Source: Micrasema longulum (Eukaryota; Arthropoda; Insecta; Trichoptera; Brachycentridae). From it: a stretch of DNA of 64,000 nt. Both the position numbers and the translations under genes were made by a program. The notes under the pieces were generated by a model that saw only the letters and a program-made list of their open reading frames with translations, did no database searches and was not told where the DNA came from. Location of the stretch: the NCBI GenBank assembly GCA_022494885.1, contig JAGVSM010004988.1, forward strand, positions 124,001 to 188,000, written 5' to 3'. Positions 49,141 to 59,161 of the stretch are shown one piece after another; position 1 is the stretch's first letter, and every line of letters starts with the position of its first letter.

Positions 49141-49430
49141 ATATAATCCGGCGAGAAAAAAAAACTCATTTAAGACGGTATATAAACAGAAAACATGTTT
49201 CTGACAATACATAATATGGAGTTAATACAATCCAAAATAGTTGGGAAACAAAATATTAGAAACATGAAACACAGTAATACACCATTTATAGGAATTATAT
49301 TAATAACTAAAAAAAATAAAATAATAACTATCAAAAAAGTTTAGTTATATTTTTTAAATGCTACACTTTTAAATTTACTATTCGACTTTTCGTTTTTTAG
49401 TTTATCGGGCATTTTAATATCTAATTAATT
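49141..49430 (-). mobile_element. Non-LTR 3' UTR fragment related to tails A and B
   Basis: GAGAAAAAAAAACTCATTTA is followed by AGACGGTATATAAACAG, the plus-strand image of the conserved 3' UTR word seen at about 19000 and 19890. TTCGTTTTTTAGTTTATCGG (about 49386-49405) recalls the coding end of that family, now decayed. The gypsy element was inserted just beyond it. Confidence 0.5.
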
Positions 49431-49474
49431 ATTAATACCTAATTAATTATTTTTCAAAACAAAAAATATATTTC

Positions 49475-49480
49475 TTGTAT
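49475..49480. repeat. Target-site duplication of the gypsy element, left
   Basis: TTGTAT precedes the 5' LTR. The same hexamer occurs at 54972-54977, one base after the 3' LTR. Because TTGTATTG is shared in full and overlaps the LTR's TG, the exact 4-6 bp boundary is ambiguous. Confidence 0.65.
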
Positions 49481-49845
49481 TGTGTGGCGGGTCGACAACG
49501 ACGGCACGAGCCGAACATTGCCGAACGCCGACGTAGAGCGTACGAACGGGCCAAACCGGCGGAGAAAAAACTACCGGATTCCGACCTCACCGCACGCGTC
49601 TTCGAGGCACAAAATTACCGCCAATTTAGATTTACCAACTTCATTTTATTTTGCCTAATATAGTTATTAGAATCCTTCTTTCAATGTGTTAGCTTCAGTA
49701 GTTTAGTTTCGTGAATAAATCTTTGTGTAAAACGTAAGTACCCTGTTTTACTTGCTCTCATTCTGTGCACCCACATAACTTTGTACATCACAAAATTAGG
49801 CCACCAACTAGGTGCCTACATAAAGGTGGTAACAACACCACTAAA
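49481..49845 (+). repeat. 5' LTR
   Basis: It runs from TGTGTGGCGGGTCGAC to CAACACCACTAAA. It contains an initiator-like TCAGTA (49695-49700) and a poly-A signal AATAAA (49714-49719), which would place R just after the initiator. Differences from the 3' LTR are at 49561, 49562, 49563, 49566 and 49777. A 60-codon frame runs through both LTRs. Confidence 0.92.
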
Positions 49846-49846
49846 G

Positions 49847-49861
49847 TGGTGACCCCGACGT
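49847..49861 (+). promoter_or_regulatory. Primer-binding site, tRNA-Trp
   Basis: TGGTGACCCCGACGT is complementary to the 3' end of eukaryotic tRNA-Trp (ACGTCGGGGTCACCA) over 15 bases, one base after the LTR. It primes minus-strand DNA synthesis. Confidence 0.85.
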
Positions 49862-50621
49862 TTGAACACGAAAACACAACATTAAACAATCAATCACGAA
49901 AGTTTTCTCCTTGTGAACGCACTGCGGGAGTAAGTTTTTTTTTTACCAGCGAAATCTATCGGAAATATTTTTCAGCTGGCGCAGTCGTTCACAATACTTG
50001 CAATTTGTAAAATTTTATTTTTGTAAACAACTTGAAACTATCAAACAAACAGATATTCGGGCGGCTAAGCCGACGAATGTTTAACTTAGTACGTGGACAT
50101 TAGTATCCATACTTTTTTTTCTATATACATTATATTGTGTGACTGTACTATATATGTTTATATTTTTAACCTAGGCTATGCATGTTATTATGTGTTACAG
50201 ATTTGAAGTTTTACCATAAACATTTTAAACTTGATATATTGTACAACGGACAATCAAAAGGAATATTAATATTGAGGGGACCACTCAGGCTTGGAGAATA
50301 CAAATACCTAATAGTTGGAAAATGTGTTCCGCCGTATGGTAAAATAATTATTTAAATTTTCTGTTTTAATTTTCTTTTCTATAACTTGCACAGTACATAC
50401 ATAACAAATAGTGACTCTGACATTTAAAAAATAAATATTTTTTGTTTGAAATTTAAATTTAAATTTAAATTTAAATCTAATAATTTAAACTTAACTTTTT
50501 AATACAACTACACTCATTATTGAATACTTTTATTTCAATATTTTAACTTATACTGTAATCATTATTACATACATTTTTCTGAATTTTTTTTTTAAAAACG
50601 AATATTTTTAAACTGTAAACA
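49862..50621 (+). other. Gypsy 5' leader, non-coding
   Basis: This AT-rich leader of about 760 bp lies between the primer site and gag. It includes an ATTTAA tandem at about 50450-50475. It is the expected location of the packaging signal; I see no specific motif. Confidence 0.6.
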
Positions 50622-51500
50622 ATGGCTAACAAGGACAACACTGACTTGACAAATATCAACACAGCAAACAACATGTTCCACACGGATAGGATTAGCGTTA
50701 AACTACCACAGCTATGGGTGAACAACATCGAACTTTGGTTTAAACAGATAGAAGCACAATTCGAGTTGGCAAACATAGTTTCAGAAGACGCACGTTATAG
50801 TCACTTAGTGTCAAAACTTGAACAAACGCACATAGAACAAGTTTCAGATATTTTACTCATGGAACCGAACCGAGCAAAATATACGAGGCTGAAGGAAGCT
50901 ATAATCCAACGCATGGGCTGTCCACAGGACAGAAGGAGAGAAAAACTGTTTTCTTCCTTACAGCTTGGGGATCGAAAACCATCCAGCCTACTTAGAGAGA
51001 TGCGGACGCTAGCAATAGGTTTACAAATAGACGAAACGACGTTGCAATACTTGTGGATACAACAACTGCCCAAGACGATCCAAGCGCATTTAGCCATAAG
51101 CGAAGATGACTGGGATAGGCAAGCGACGATAGCAGATCGCCTAATACAGGTGTACACACAGGATAATGTAGCGGTAGTAGGTACCAACAATAAAAATAAC
51201 ATTTGTAGTTTAGAACAGTCCGTACAAGCTCTAACCCATAAGGTAGAGAGTTTATTTCACACAATCAACAAACAGCATAGTCACAACAACAATAACAATA
51301 GATTCAAACACACAACAAGTAACAGCAGTAACAATTTCAATAACAACAAATACAACAACAATTTCAACAAAACAAGCTATAGGGCCAACGGAAATAACAA
51401 GAAAACTATTCTTTGTTACTTCCACACAAAATTTGGCGATCAAGCTAAGAAATGCGTCACACCATGTGAATTTAAACCGCATCTAGCTTCAAAAAACTAG
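50622..51500 (+). CDS. gag: Gag polyprotein of the gypsy element
   Basis: This 292-residue structural protein forms the cytoplasmic virus-like particle that packages element RNA. The N-terminal half (about residues 24-180) resembles the capsid region of CsRn1/Kabuki-type gags, with [20 protein letters not shown] near the start and [13 protein letters not shown] later. An asparagine-rich linker covers about 215-258. The knuckle is C265-x2-H268-x9-C278-x3-C282, the CHCC type that marks this clade and not the CCHC of most retroelements. The ATG at 50622 is the first in frame and the frame is intact. It stops at TAG 51498-51500, preceded directly by a slippery heptamer that feeds pol in the -1 frame. 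Confidence 0.9.
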   Translation: MANKDNTDLTNINTANNMFHTDRISVKLPQLWVNNIELWFKQIEAQFELANIVSEDARYSHLVSKLEQTHIEQVSDILLMEPNRAKYTRLKEAIIQRMGCPQDRRREKLFSSLQLGDRKPSSLLREMRTLAIGLQIDETTLQYLWIQQLPKTIQAHLAISEDDWDRQATIADRLIQVYTQDNVAVVGTNNKNNICSLEQSVQALTHKVESLFHTINKQHSHNNNNNRFKHTTSNSSNNFNNNKYNNNFNKTSYRANGNNKKTILCYFHTKFGDQAKKCVTPCEFKPHLASKN

Positions 51501-52733
51501 ATGGTCGAATCATAGCGGAGGCGGCTGATTCAACCAACACAACACGTCTCTTTGTTAAAGATCGTGATACCGGTGTGTCATACCTCGTTGACTCCGGATC
51601 GGAAATATCATTAATTCCTAGATCTTTACACAAACGCCATGGAGAAAAGTCTAAGCTAATTCTCTATGCAGCGAACGGGACTACGATCCAGAATTTCGGA
51701 GTTACCACGGTAACACTGAATCTGGGATGTAAACAAATGTTTACATGGAAGTTTATAATAGCGGATACGACACGCCCTATTATAGGAGCAGATTTTCTCC
51801 ACAACTTCCACCTGTTAGTAGATGTTAGGAACAAACGGTTAGTAGACAATACAAACGGCAAGATAGTCAGAGCATTTGACATCTCCACAAACAACAACAT
51901 AACATGTTCCATATCATTAACAGACAAAACCAACATTTACCACTCACTCATATTGAAGTATCCACAACTAGTAGATATCAATAAACCATACGCAGGGCTG
52001 GATAAACACAACACAATCCACCATATAGATACCCGTGGCAAACCCGTTATGTGTAAGACTCGTCGGCTGTCCCCAGAACTACTGAGGCAGGCGAAGCAAG
52101 AGTTCGATCACATGGTGGCTCAAGGTATTTGTAGACCCTCCAAGAGTGAGTGGGCCTCTCCATTGCATATGGTGAAGAAGAGCGATGGTACTTATCGCCC
52201 TTGTGGCGATTACCGTAGCTTAAACGCACAGACGGTACCTGATCGTTATTCCTTGCCACATATCCACGATATATGCAATGACTTATTTAACTGTAAAATT
52301 TTTTCCAAAATTGACTTACAACGAGCATATCACCAAATTCCAATTAATGAAACTGACATTAAAAAGACAGCTATAACCACACCATTCGGGTTATTTGAAT
52401 TTGTAAGAATGCCATTCGGACTATCATGCGCTGCACAAACATTCCAACGTCACATCAACGAAGTCACAAGAGGTCTAGAAGGAGTACACGCATATATCGA
52501 CGATATATTGATCGCTTCACCAGACGAAGAAACACATGTGGAACACTTAAAAGCTTTGTTCCAGCGACTTCAAGATCATGGAATGGTGGTAAACCCATCT
52601 AAATGCGAGTTTGCCAAGAAAACACTGTTATTTCTTGGTTATGAAATTTCGGCTGAAGGCATCGGACCCTCGCCAACAAAAGTGGAAGCCATCACGAACC
52701 TCAACAAGCCAGAAACCATTAAGCAGTTGAAGA
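51488..52733 (+). pseudogene. pol: Pol part 1: protease and reverse transcriptase (frameshifted at the end)
   Basis: This is read in the -1 frame after gag. The aspartic protease begins near 51545 with the active site as [13 protein letters not shown] (Asp codon 51590-51592), followed by IIGADFL, the second conserved protease block. Reverse transcriptase follows: [19 protein letters not shown], then [14 protein letters not shown], then the catalytic YIDD (52493-52504) and the FLGY block. Serine replaces the usual threonine in the D-T/S-G triad, as in many retropepsins. A frame change near 52727-52737, consistent with two missing bases, moves the rest of RT to another frame. The frame in fact runs on as unrelated residues to 52831. 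The catalytic residues are intact, but the polyprotein is broken. Confidence 0.9.
51491..51497 (+). promoter_or_regulatory. -1 ribosomal frameshift slippery site (A AAA AAC)
   Basis: In the gag frame the bases read tcA AAA AAC TAG, so the canonical X-XXY-YYZ heptamer lies immediately before the gag stop. The pol frame is exactly -1 relative to gag and is open through this point. A downstream stimulatory structure was not evaluated. Confidence 0.85.
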
Positions 52734-52736
52734 TTC

Positions 52737-53365
52737 TTGGCCATGGGAAACTTCTACCGAAGATTCATACCACGAGCAGCACACAAATTGATACGACTAC
52801 ACGATTACCTCAAGGGAGCAAAAAAGAATGACAACAGAAAAGTAGAGTGGAACGAAGTCACTACACACGATTTCGAAGAGGTCAAGAACTCGCTGATCAA
52901 CGCCACTAAGCTTAGCTACCCAGAGGAAAGCAGCAAGATGTCAGTGTGGACAGACGCCTCAGATTACGCAATCGGAGGCGTGCTACAACAAACCACAGAC
53001 GGCATCAACTACAAACCGATAAGTTTCTTCTCAAAAAAGTTGAACAAGGCTCAGTGTTCATATAGTACGTACGACAGGGAACTACTAGCCATTTTTGAGA
53101 CTGTAAGGTACTTTCAACATTATCTGGAGGGCAGAGAATTCTGTATATACACGGACCATAAACCACTACAATTCGTGTTTAGAAGGAAAAGTCACGACAA
53201 AGAAAGCCCCAGACAACTCAGATATCTAGACTACATCTCACAGTTCAGCACGGACATCAAATACATAAAAGGAGAAGACAACGTCGTCGCCGATACCTTA
53301 TCAAGAATCGACATGATCGAACAAGAGGCAAACATATCGTTCGAAAAGATCCATAAGAACAAAGG
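52737..53365 (+). pseudogene. pol: Pol part 2: RT connection and RNase H (out of frame)
   Basis: It continues in a different frame from part 1. It opens with [12 protein letters not shown], the standard end of gypsy RT, then RNase H. The first Asp is in VWTDASDYAIGGVL, the Glu in STYDRELLAIFE, the second Asp in CIYTDHKPLQF and the last in DNVVADTLSR. All four acidic residues are present. A second single-base-type shift near 53365 returns the sequence to the original frame, and this frame then ends at 53412-53414. The two shifts offset each other, so only this middle segment is out of phase. Confidence 0.9.
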
Positions 53366-54661
53366 CAGGACAACGAACTACTCGCACTCTTGGACGACAA
53401 GAACACTGCTCTGAACCTGATCAAAACCAACATGCAGGGACAAGAAATCGTCTTCGATCTCAACAAAGGCAACATGCGACCGTACATCCCAAAAACGCTA
53501 CAGAGATCTTTCTTCAACCAAGTGCATAACCTCAACCATGCAGGAGCCGACGCCACGACCAAGACCATCAGTCAAAGAGGCGTCTGGAAAAATATGAAAG
53601 CAGACTGCGCAGCTTGGACGAAGGCCTGCATACCCTGTCAGAAGAGCAAAGTCAACAAACACACGAGGACACCGATCATCAAGATCGACATGCCGAGACA
53701 GAAATTCTGCGTGGTCCATGTCGACCTCATCGGACCTTTTCCACCATCAGAGGGACTGAGGTACTGCCTCACATGTATCGACCGATACACTCGATGGGCG
53801 GAAGTAATCCCTATCGCAGATATCCAGACCCACACAATCATCAGAGCCATCTGGGACAACTGGATTGCGAGATACGGCGTACCGGAGAAAATTATAACTG
53901 ATCAGGGTAGGCAATTCATGTCTACGGACTTTAACTTGTTTTGTTCCAGATCAGGCATAGCACACTCCAACACGACGCCTTACCATCCACAAAGTAATGG
54001 CATGATCGAGCGATTTCATAGAACGCTGAAGACGGCCATTAAAGCTCACCACCCTGTTCCGTGGACAAAATCGATCAGCACCATACTACTCGGACTGAGG
54101 GCCACACTGCGCACGAATGCAGAGCACTCAGTAGCAGAGATGCTGTATGGGTGCAAACTAAAGTTACCAGCAGACATCCTGGAGCAGACGAACGACTACA
54201 TTGACCCGGACTCCTACACTAGGCAACTGGTAAATTTCATGCAAAACGTCAAACCAAGGCCAGTCGAGCACCACAATAAAGGTAACGTTTTCATCCACCC
54301 GGAACTAAAGAGAGCCACACACTTGTTTCTGAGGGACGACAGAGTGTACAAACCCCTGATGCCGAACTACAAGGGGCCCTACAAGGTCATCACCAGGGCG
54401 GAAAAGACGGTAACACTGGACGTGGATGGCGAACATAAAAGGTTTCGCTGGACAGGTGCAAGCCGGCGTTCCAGACAGCGGAAGAACGAGCCAGTCCAGC
54501 AGAAACGGAAACACCAACAGAACAACCGGCATACACAACGCGTAGCGGCAGGAGGGGGATACAGCGTCAGTTTTGAAAAACAGATTTCAAAACTTGGAAG
54601 GGGGCTGTGTGGCGGGTCGACAACGACGGCACGAGCCGAACATTGCCGAACGCCGACGTAG
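53366..54661 (+). pseudogene. pol: Pol part 3: integrase
   Basis: This inserts element DNA into the host chromosome. Residue numbers count from the methionine codon at 53390. The N-terminal zinc-binding H46-x3-H50 is followed by C80-x2-C83. The catalytic triad is D112 (in VHVDLIGPF), D171 (in ITDQGRQFM) and E207 (in GMIERFHRT), with 35 residues between D171 and E207 as in the D,D35E family. The C-terminal GPY module is PNYKGPYKVI. All key residues are intact. The frame runs past the purine tract and ends at 54659-54661 inside the 3' LTR. It is in the same frame as protease/RT but separated from it by the shifted RNase H segment. Confidence 0.9.
54596..54604 (+). promoter_or_regulatory. Polypurine tract
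   Basis: GGAAGGGGG, followed by one C and then the 3' LTR. It is the expected primer for plus-strand synthesis. Confidence 0.8.
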
Positions 54662-54970
54662 AGCGTACGAACGGGCCAAACCGGCTTCGAGAAAACTACC
54701 GGATTCCGACCTCACCGCACGCGTCTTCGAGGCACAAAATTACCGCCAATTTAGATTTACCAACTTCATTTTATTTTGCCTAATATAGTTATTAGAATCC
54801 TTCTTTCAATGTGTTAGCTTCAGTAGTTTAGTTTCGTGAATAAATCTTTGTGTAAAACGTAAGTACCCTGTTTTACTTGCTCTCATTCTGTGCACCCACA
54901 TGACTTTGTACATCACAAAATTAGGCCACCAACTAGGTGCCTACATAAAGGTGGTAACAACACCACTAAA
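54606..54970 (+). repeat. 3' LTR
   Basis: It matches the 5' LTR except for five substitutions and has the same length. The poly-A signal AATAAA is at 54839-54844. Pol terminates inside it at 54661. Confidence 0.92.
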
Positions 54971-54971
54971 A

Positions 54972-54977
54972 TTGTAT
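54972..54977. repeat. Target-site duplication of the gypsy element, right
   Basis: TTGTAT, matching 49475-49480. It shows that both LTRs belong to one insertion event and that the ends are original. Confidence 0.65.
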
Positions 54978-55752
54978 TGCGTATAGTGTTTATATATTAA
55001 AATCTGTACTTTGAACATAATATCTTTACCAGTCACAAAAAATGGCTTATGATTTGTTACAACGAATTAAATTATTTATGTAGGTATTTATTTTATGTAA
55101 ATGTACAGCGTTTGTGTGTTATTATTATTTTATAAGTAGTAGACACGAGTAATATTTCAAATATGTGCGATTATTGGCTAACCTCAGCATTGTTTAATTA
55201 CAACAAGTACCTACGCATTGATTTGAAACTTGAAATAGCTCACGAATAAAGTATTTTAATTGGACGCTTATTTCCCCAGGAAAATGGACGGGAAACGCGT
55301 TTCCCGCCAACAGACGCGCTAAATGGATAATTCGATACATCAAACTCCGCTCTCGATGGCTGTCGCAAAGCCGACCCCTCTGGACCAATTAAAATCTCGA
55401 TTAACACTAGGCAATGTCTCTTGATTGGTTGCACTATGTCCATGTGCCATACGCCATACTGTCCACTTACATAATAGTTGCACGATGTTCAAAGGTCATA
55501 AAAATGACAGATGCAAAATAAAATCGATTTTACGTTTTATACAAATATTCAGCTCAAGCAGTAATAGGATTTCAGTACTTTTTAAAAGATAACTAATCTA
55601 AAAATATAATTACGCATTCGACTTAACATCTTTATGTATCCGACCGACTAACCGATGATTATAAAAAATAATATAAGTGTTAGGTGTACAATATTTCGAT
55701 CTGCGGTTATTCCTCGTTATTGTATGTTCTGATGATATTAAACATTTGTAAA
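54978..55752. other. Unassigned sequence right of the gypsy element
   Basis: Two minus-strand frames near 55194-55443 overlap each other and show no known domain. No repeat was recognised. Confidence 0.35.
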
Positions 55753-55814
55753 TAACCACTTTTAGACTTTTCTGCGTCTATCGGTTTCGATACGTACCCT
55801 TCTCTTCGTCAGGA
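55753..55814 (-). ncRNA. Penelope-like terminal motif, hammerhead-like (copy 2, decayed)
   Basis: The minus strand has CTGACGA (55806-55812) and GAAA (55785-55788), with GAGAAGGGTACGTATC between them. The copy 1 stem has lost pairs here. Flanking words AAAGTC and AGTGGT are also shared with copy 1. It is a related but degraded copy. Confidence 0.35.
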
Positions 55815-58176
55815 CACCAATTAAATTAACATACAAATCCTACTATACCCCTTTACCATAGTTGTTGCACAAAATATATTTTAGCTTTTTGCTAAACAAT
55901 GAACTTGCACGATTATGCAATAACGATAATTTATTGAGCGCCATTTCAGTAAAAAGTCGCCTTAACGATGCTAGTATTCAATTTCGTGTTAAAAAAATTA
56001 ACCACAGAATACGCGCTATTGCAGCAGCGAGAACGTCTCAATAAATCGTTCTAAATTCATTGCAAGGTTCGCTGGTTTGCATATTAAACCGTGACTTTTC
56101 TCAAGAAATACAATTGAAGACGTGTTCCTGAATCTTCAAACGTTTTATTGTGAAAAGATCGTTATTTCACCAATTCACCCGATATAGGATATTGATACGG
56201 TAGCCATGACATCGCATTCGATCCAATTTTAAATTTCTTCGCTCGATCAAAAATCCATTACGTCCACAAAATATACCGACTTTTTCTAAAGATTTCGTTA
56301 CGCGCAAGTTAGTGCCAAAAACGTGTTTCTGGTCTTGTATTAAAATTCATGGCATACCTCCAGTTGTAGATAGCTAATACAAAATTACCCCCAAATTCAC
56401 GGCAGTTCGGCGCGAATTATCCTTTTTTTTTATGGCTGCTGACCCTCCCCCGTGGTTTACTTTTCATGTTTGCTAAGAAAGCTTTTTGTTCGCGTACGTC
56501 ATTGCGGTAGTTTTTGTGGGAATAGTTCCTATGCTTTCCTTTCTACGTAGTATACATAATATACCGCTAACGCGGAAGACTTCATAATACGTCAAACAAA
56601 TATTTTTAGAAAATATGGGGATGGACTCTTCTATCTTTAAATTTACCTGTCGGCGAAACGTTAGGTTGTGGCGCTTTAATTTACACCACCTTCGGGGGTT
56701 ATCTCCAGGAAGACATTTTCACGGACATTACAAATTTACGCCAACACTTAAATAAACTTTTATGCTATGTGAAAGTAACTCGTTCACGGTATATATAATT
56801 GTATTTTTGTAAGTTCTAATAGAACTCAGAATAATATCTCCTTTCCTCAATAAAAGCGGAAGTTCATGTTTCTTTTTGTTTACTTTTTTATTTGTTAATG
56901 GTCAGTCTCTGCTATACATAGGTACTTTTTTTTTTATTAGAAGATAAATATGGTGAAAAATAATATAGAAGATGATTGTGTAAAATAAACAAAATACCAG
57001 TATGTTGTGAAAATATAGTTTGTGAAATATGATATTTTATCATTTTACATTTAGTTCGGGCTGATATCTGATCGAGCACAAATCACCGCCCGAAATTTCA
57101 TGTCATTTAACGCTTAAATATATCCGTGATTTTTGTCATGATCGTTTATAGTTATTAATTATTGCGGAATATCTAAATTCGGAATTTGTATAACTTAGAG
57201 AGATCCGATTCTTTGCGAGTAACCTATTTACATAATATGCTTGTGTGAAAGCTCTTTTAAAAAAATCCTGTATTGTGATAAATGGATTATCCCACTTATT
57301 CTCACTGAAGAAATTTGCCGCACTGCGAAGATTCGAAGCCAATGAATGTTTATTAATGAAAAACGCTACACGGGTAGAGATTACGTAGAGCAACCAATAT
57401 TCGTATGACGAGTAAGCAAATCGGGTCGAGTTTTCCCCAAATTGTCTTGTTACATGCAAGTGGATTCTATTTTCCCTTCTTTAAAATTATTTTTTCCGTC
57501 TCTGTTGCGATATCTATCCAATAGATAATATATTTTACGGACATTTCTTTTCGGCTAGTTTAGTCTCGTCCTATTTACGATTCCACACCACGACCTAATT
57601 AAAATTCACGTAACTGATCCCCTTACGCAAGCTGCTTTACAAACGCTACTTTTTTCAGAGCTTTTTTGAGAATTGAATATGAACTGATCGCAATCTGAGT
57701 GTTAGTAGGCAGCTGTACATTTAACGATACGCCAAACTTTTACTAAAGGAATGTCACGTCAACACGTCATCCGTTTTCAGTCGTTAAGATCTTGGGATGA
57801 GCTCCTGTGTTATGTAAAAGCTTCAAGTTTGACAGTTCTAGATTGGAAAATTCTCTTCGGTAATTGAAACACGTTACAAATACAATTTAGCATAAGAATT
57901 TCGCATTTACGTAATGACAATGGAAATGTTTATATTTTTAATGAATAATTTTCTTTTGTTTTATGGCATATGTTTTTGTTTAAATACCTAGTTAACAATT
58001 GTACAATTATTATAATAAAAATCTCTCGACTGTTAACCAACTAGATGTTTTTGTTTTATATTATTTGAAAACTACTCATTCCGCAAATACTAAAACCTTT
58101 TTTTTTAATTCCCTCTTTTATAGAGAGTATTTAGTTTAATTTTAATACATTTACTGGCAAAGTCCATTTTAAACAT
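55815..58176. other. No supported gene or repeat
   Basis: This is AT-rich DNA. The 107-codon minus-strand frame at 57136-57459 is aromatic-rich and matches nothing I recognise. Confidence 0.35.
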
Positions 58177-58262
58177 ATTACGTGGGTCATCCACAAAATA
58201 AGGTTACAAAATTTACGTAGGATCAAAAAATGCTTGTATTCAATTGAAATTCACAGAATAAT

Positions 58263-58880
58263 TCACAAATATATTAAACCATTTCTCAGCGTAATCACCG
58301 CCGAGATAAAAACATTTCTGCAGTCGGGGCACCAGCTTTTGTCAGCGGGGCATCCGCCGCCAGCTGTTTCAGGTGCTTCTTCGCTGCTTCTTCGACCTCC
58401 TGATTGCTGGAAAAACGTTTCCCATCTAAAAACTCTTTTAAGTTTAGTGAAAAGGTGATAGTTCGAAGGTGCCAAGTCGGGCGAACAGGGGAGGGGGGTG
58501 ACTATATCCCACCCAAACAATCCCAACAGCTCCTGTGTAACTCGCGCGGTGTAGGGCCTGGCGTTGTCATGCAGGAGGCTTACTCTCCGTGTCAGGGTTC
58601 TGTATGGCTCTTTTAAGTTTTTTGGGGTATTGCAGTAAGCCTCTGCAATAATGGTAGTCCCTTTCGGCATAAAATCAACCAAAAAGACCCTACAACTTTT
58701 CCGGCTGAACTAGTCGTTTTGAACCTCTCGGTGGATGGGGAAGATAAATGATGCTGCTGAAATGATTGTCTTTTTGATTCTGGGGTGTAGTGATACACCT
58801 ACGTCTCATCATCCGTCACGATTGAGTCCAGAAAAGCTTCTCCTTGTGCAAATCGATCCAAAATTCACGTACGGTGGTCA
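58263..58880 (-). pseudogene. Mariner transposase remnant, catalytic region
   Basis: This is a D,D34D transposase of the mariner family in broken frames. Reading the minus strand: AFLDSIVTDDET with the first Asp, then an in-frame TAG (58799-58801) where mariners have Trp. YHYTPESKRQSFQ and SAGKVVGSFW follow, then a frame change before VDFMPKGTT, then LLHDNARPYTARVTQELLG with the second Asp. The third position reads SPDLAPSNYHLF, where active mariners have SDYHLF, so the last catalytic Asp is Asn. The copy is dead. The N-terminal part is not upstream of it on this strand; a matching piece lies at 59048 on the opposite strand. Confidence 0.85.
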
Positions 58881-59047
58881 CGCGATTTTGACGGTGCTCC
58901 GGTGGCGGAAGCGCGCGACATGCTCTCCATCGGAAAAAAATATTGCGACCAAACAAAATGGCCGTCAATTTCTGCACTACAAGACACTGTATTTGCTTTT
59001 ACATTCCATTTATATGTTACTTTATTTGATTATTACACGCCTTCAAA

Positions 59048-59161
59048 ATGGAATGTCAGGTAGACGAAGTCAGCATTTTCGACACCTCCTTCGAGTTCAA
59101 TCGTGGCAAGAAACCTGCCAAAGCTGTTCGCGATATTTGCGCAGGTGAAGATTTATTGTAA
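59048..59161 (+). pseudogene. Mariner transposase N-terminal fragment, inverted
   Basis: ATG followed by 36 codons to TAA. The product contains FEFNRGKKPAKAVRDICA, which matches the mariner N-terminal helix-turn-helix start (FEFRRG, then A-x-x-NICAVYG). It is on the plus strand, opposite to the catalytic remnant beside it, so the two parts cannot be one gene. Either one copy was inverted internally or two copies lie head to head. It stops after 37 residues. Confidence 0.65.

Larger units (their letters stand above)
49481..54970 (+). mobile_element. Ty3/gypsy LTR retrotransposon, CsRn1/Kabuki-like
   Basis: The 5.49-kb element has 365-bp direct LTRs, a tRNA-Trp primer-binding site, gag, a -1 frameshift signal, pol in the order protease, reverse transcriptase, RNase H, integrase, and a purine tract before the 3' LTR. 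There is no envelope frame. The CX2HX9CX3C gag knuckle together with a tRNA-Trp primer is the combination described for the CsRn1 clade (CsRn1 of liver fluke, Kabuki of silkworm). LTRs differ at 5 of 365 positions, so insertion is recent. Two frame breaks in pol (near 52733 and 53365) make this copy defective. Confidence 0.93.

Noticed and set aside
50801..51482. Minus-strand frames of 76-133 codons
   Set aside because: They are antisense shadows of the gag coding sequence.
53498..53901. Extra plus- and minus-strand frames within integrase
   Set aside because: They are shadows of the integrase frame; all conserved residues are in the 53390-54661 frame.
54573..54788. Envelope gene of the gypsy element
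   Set aside because: The frame is short, lies mostly in the LTR and has no signal peptide or transmembrane segment. No env is present.
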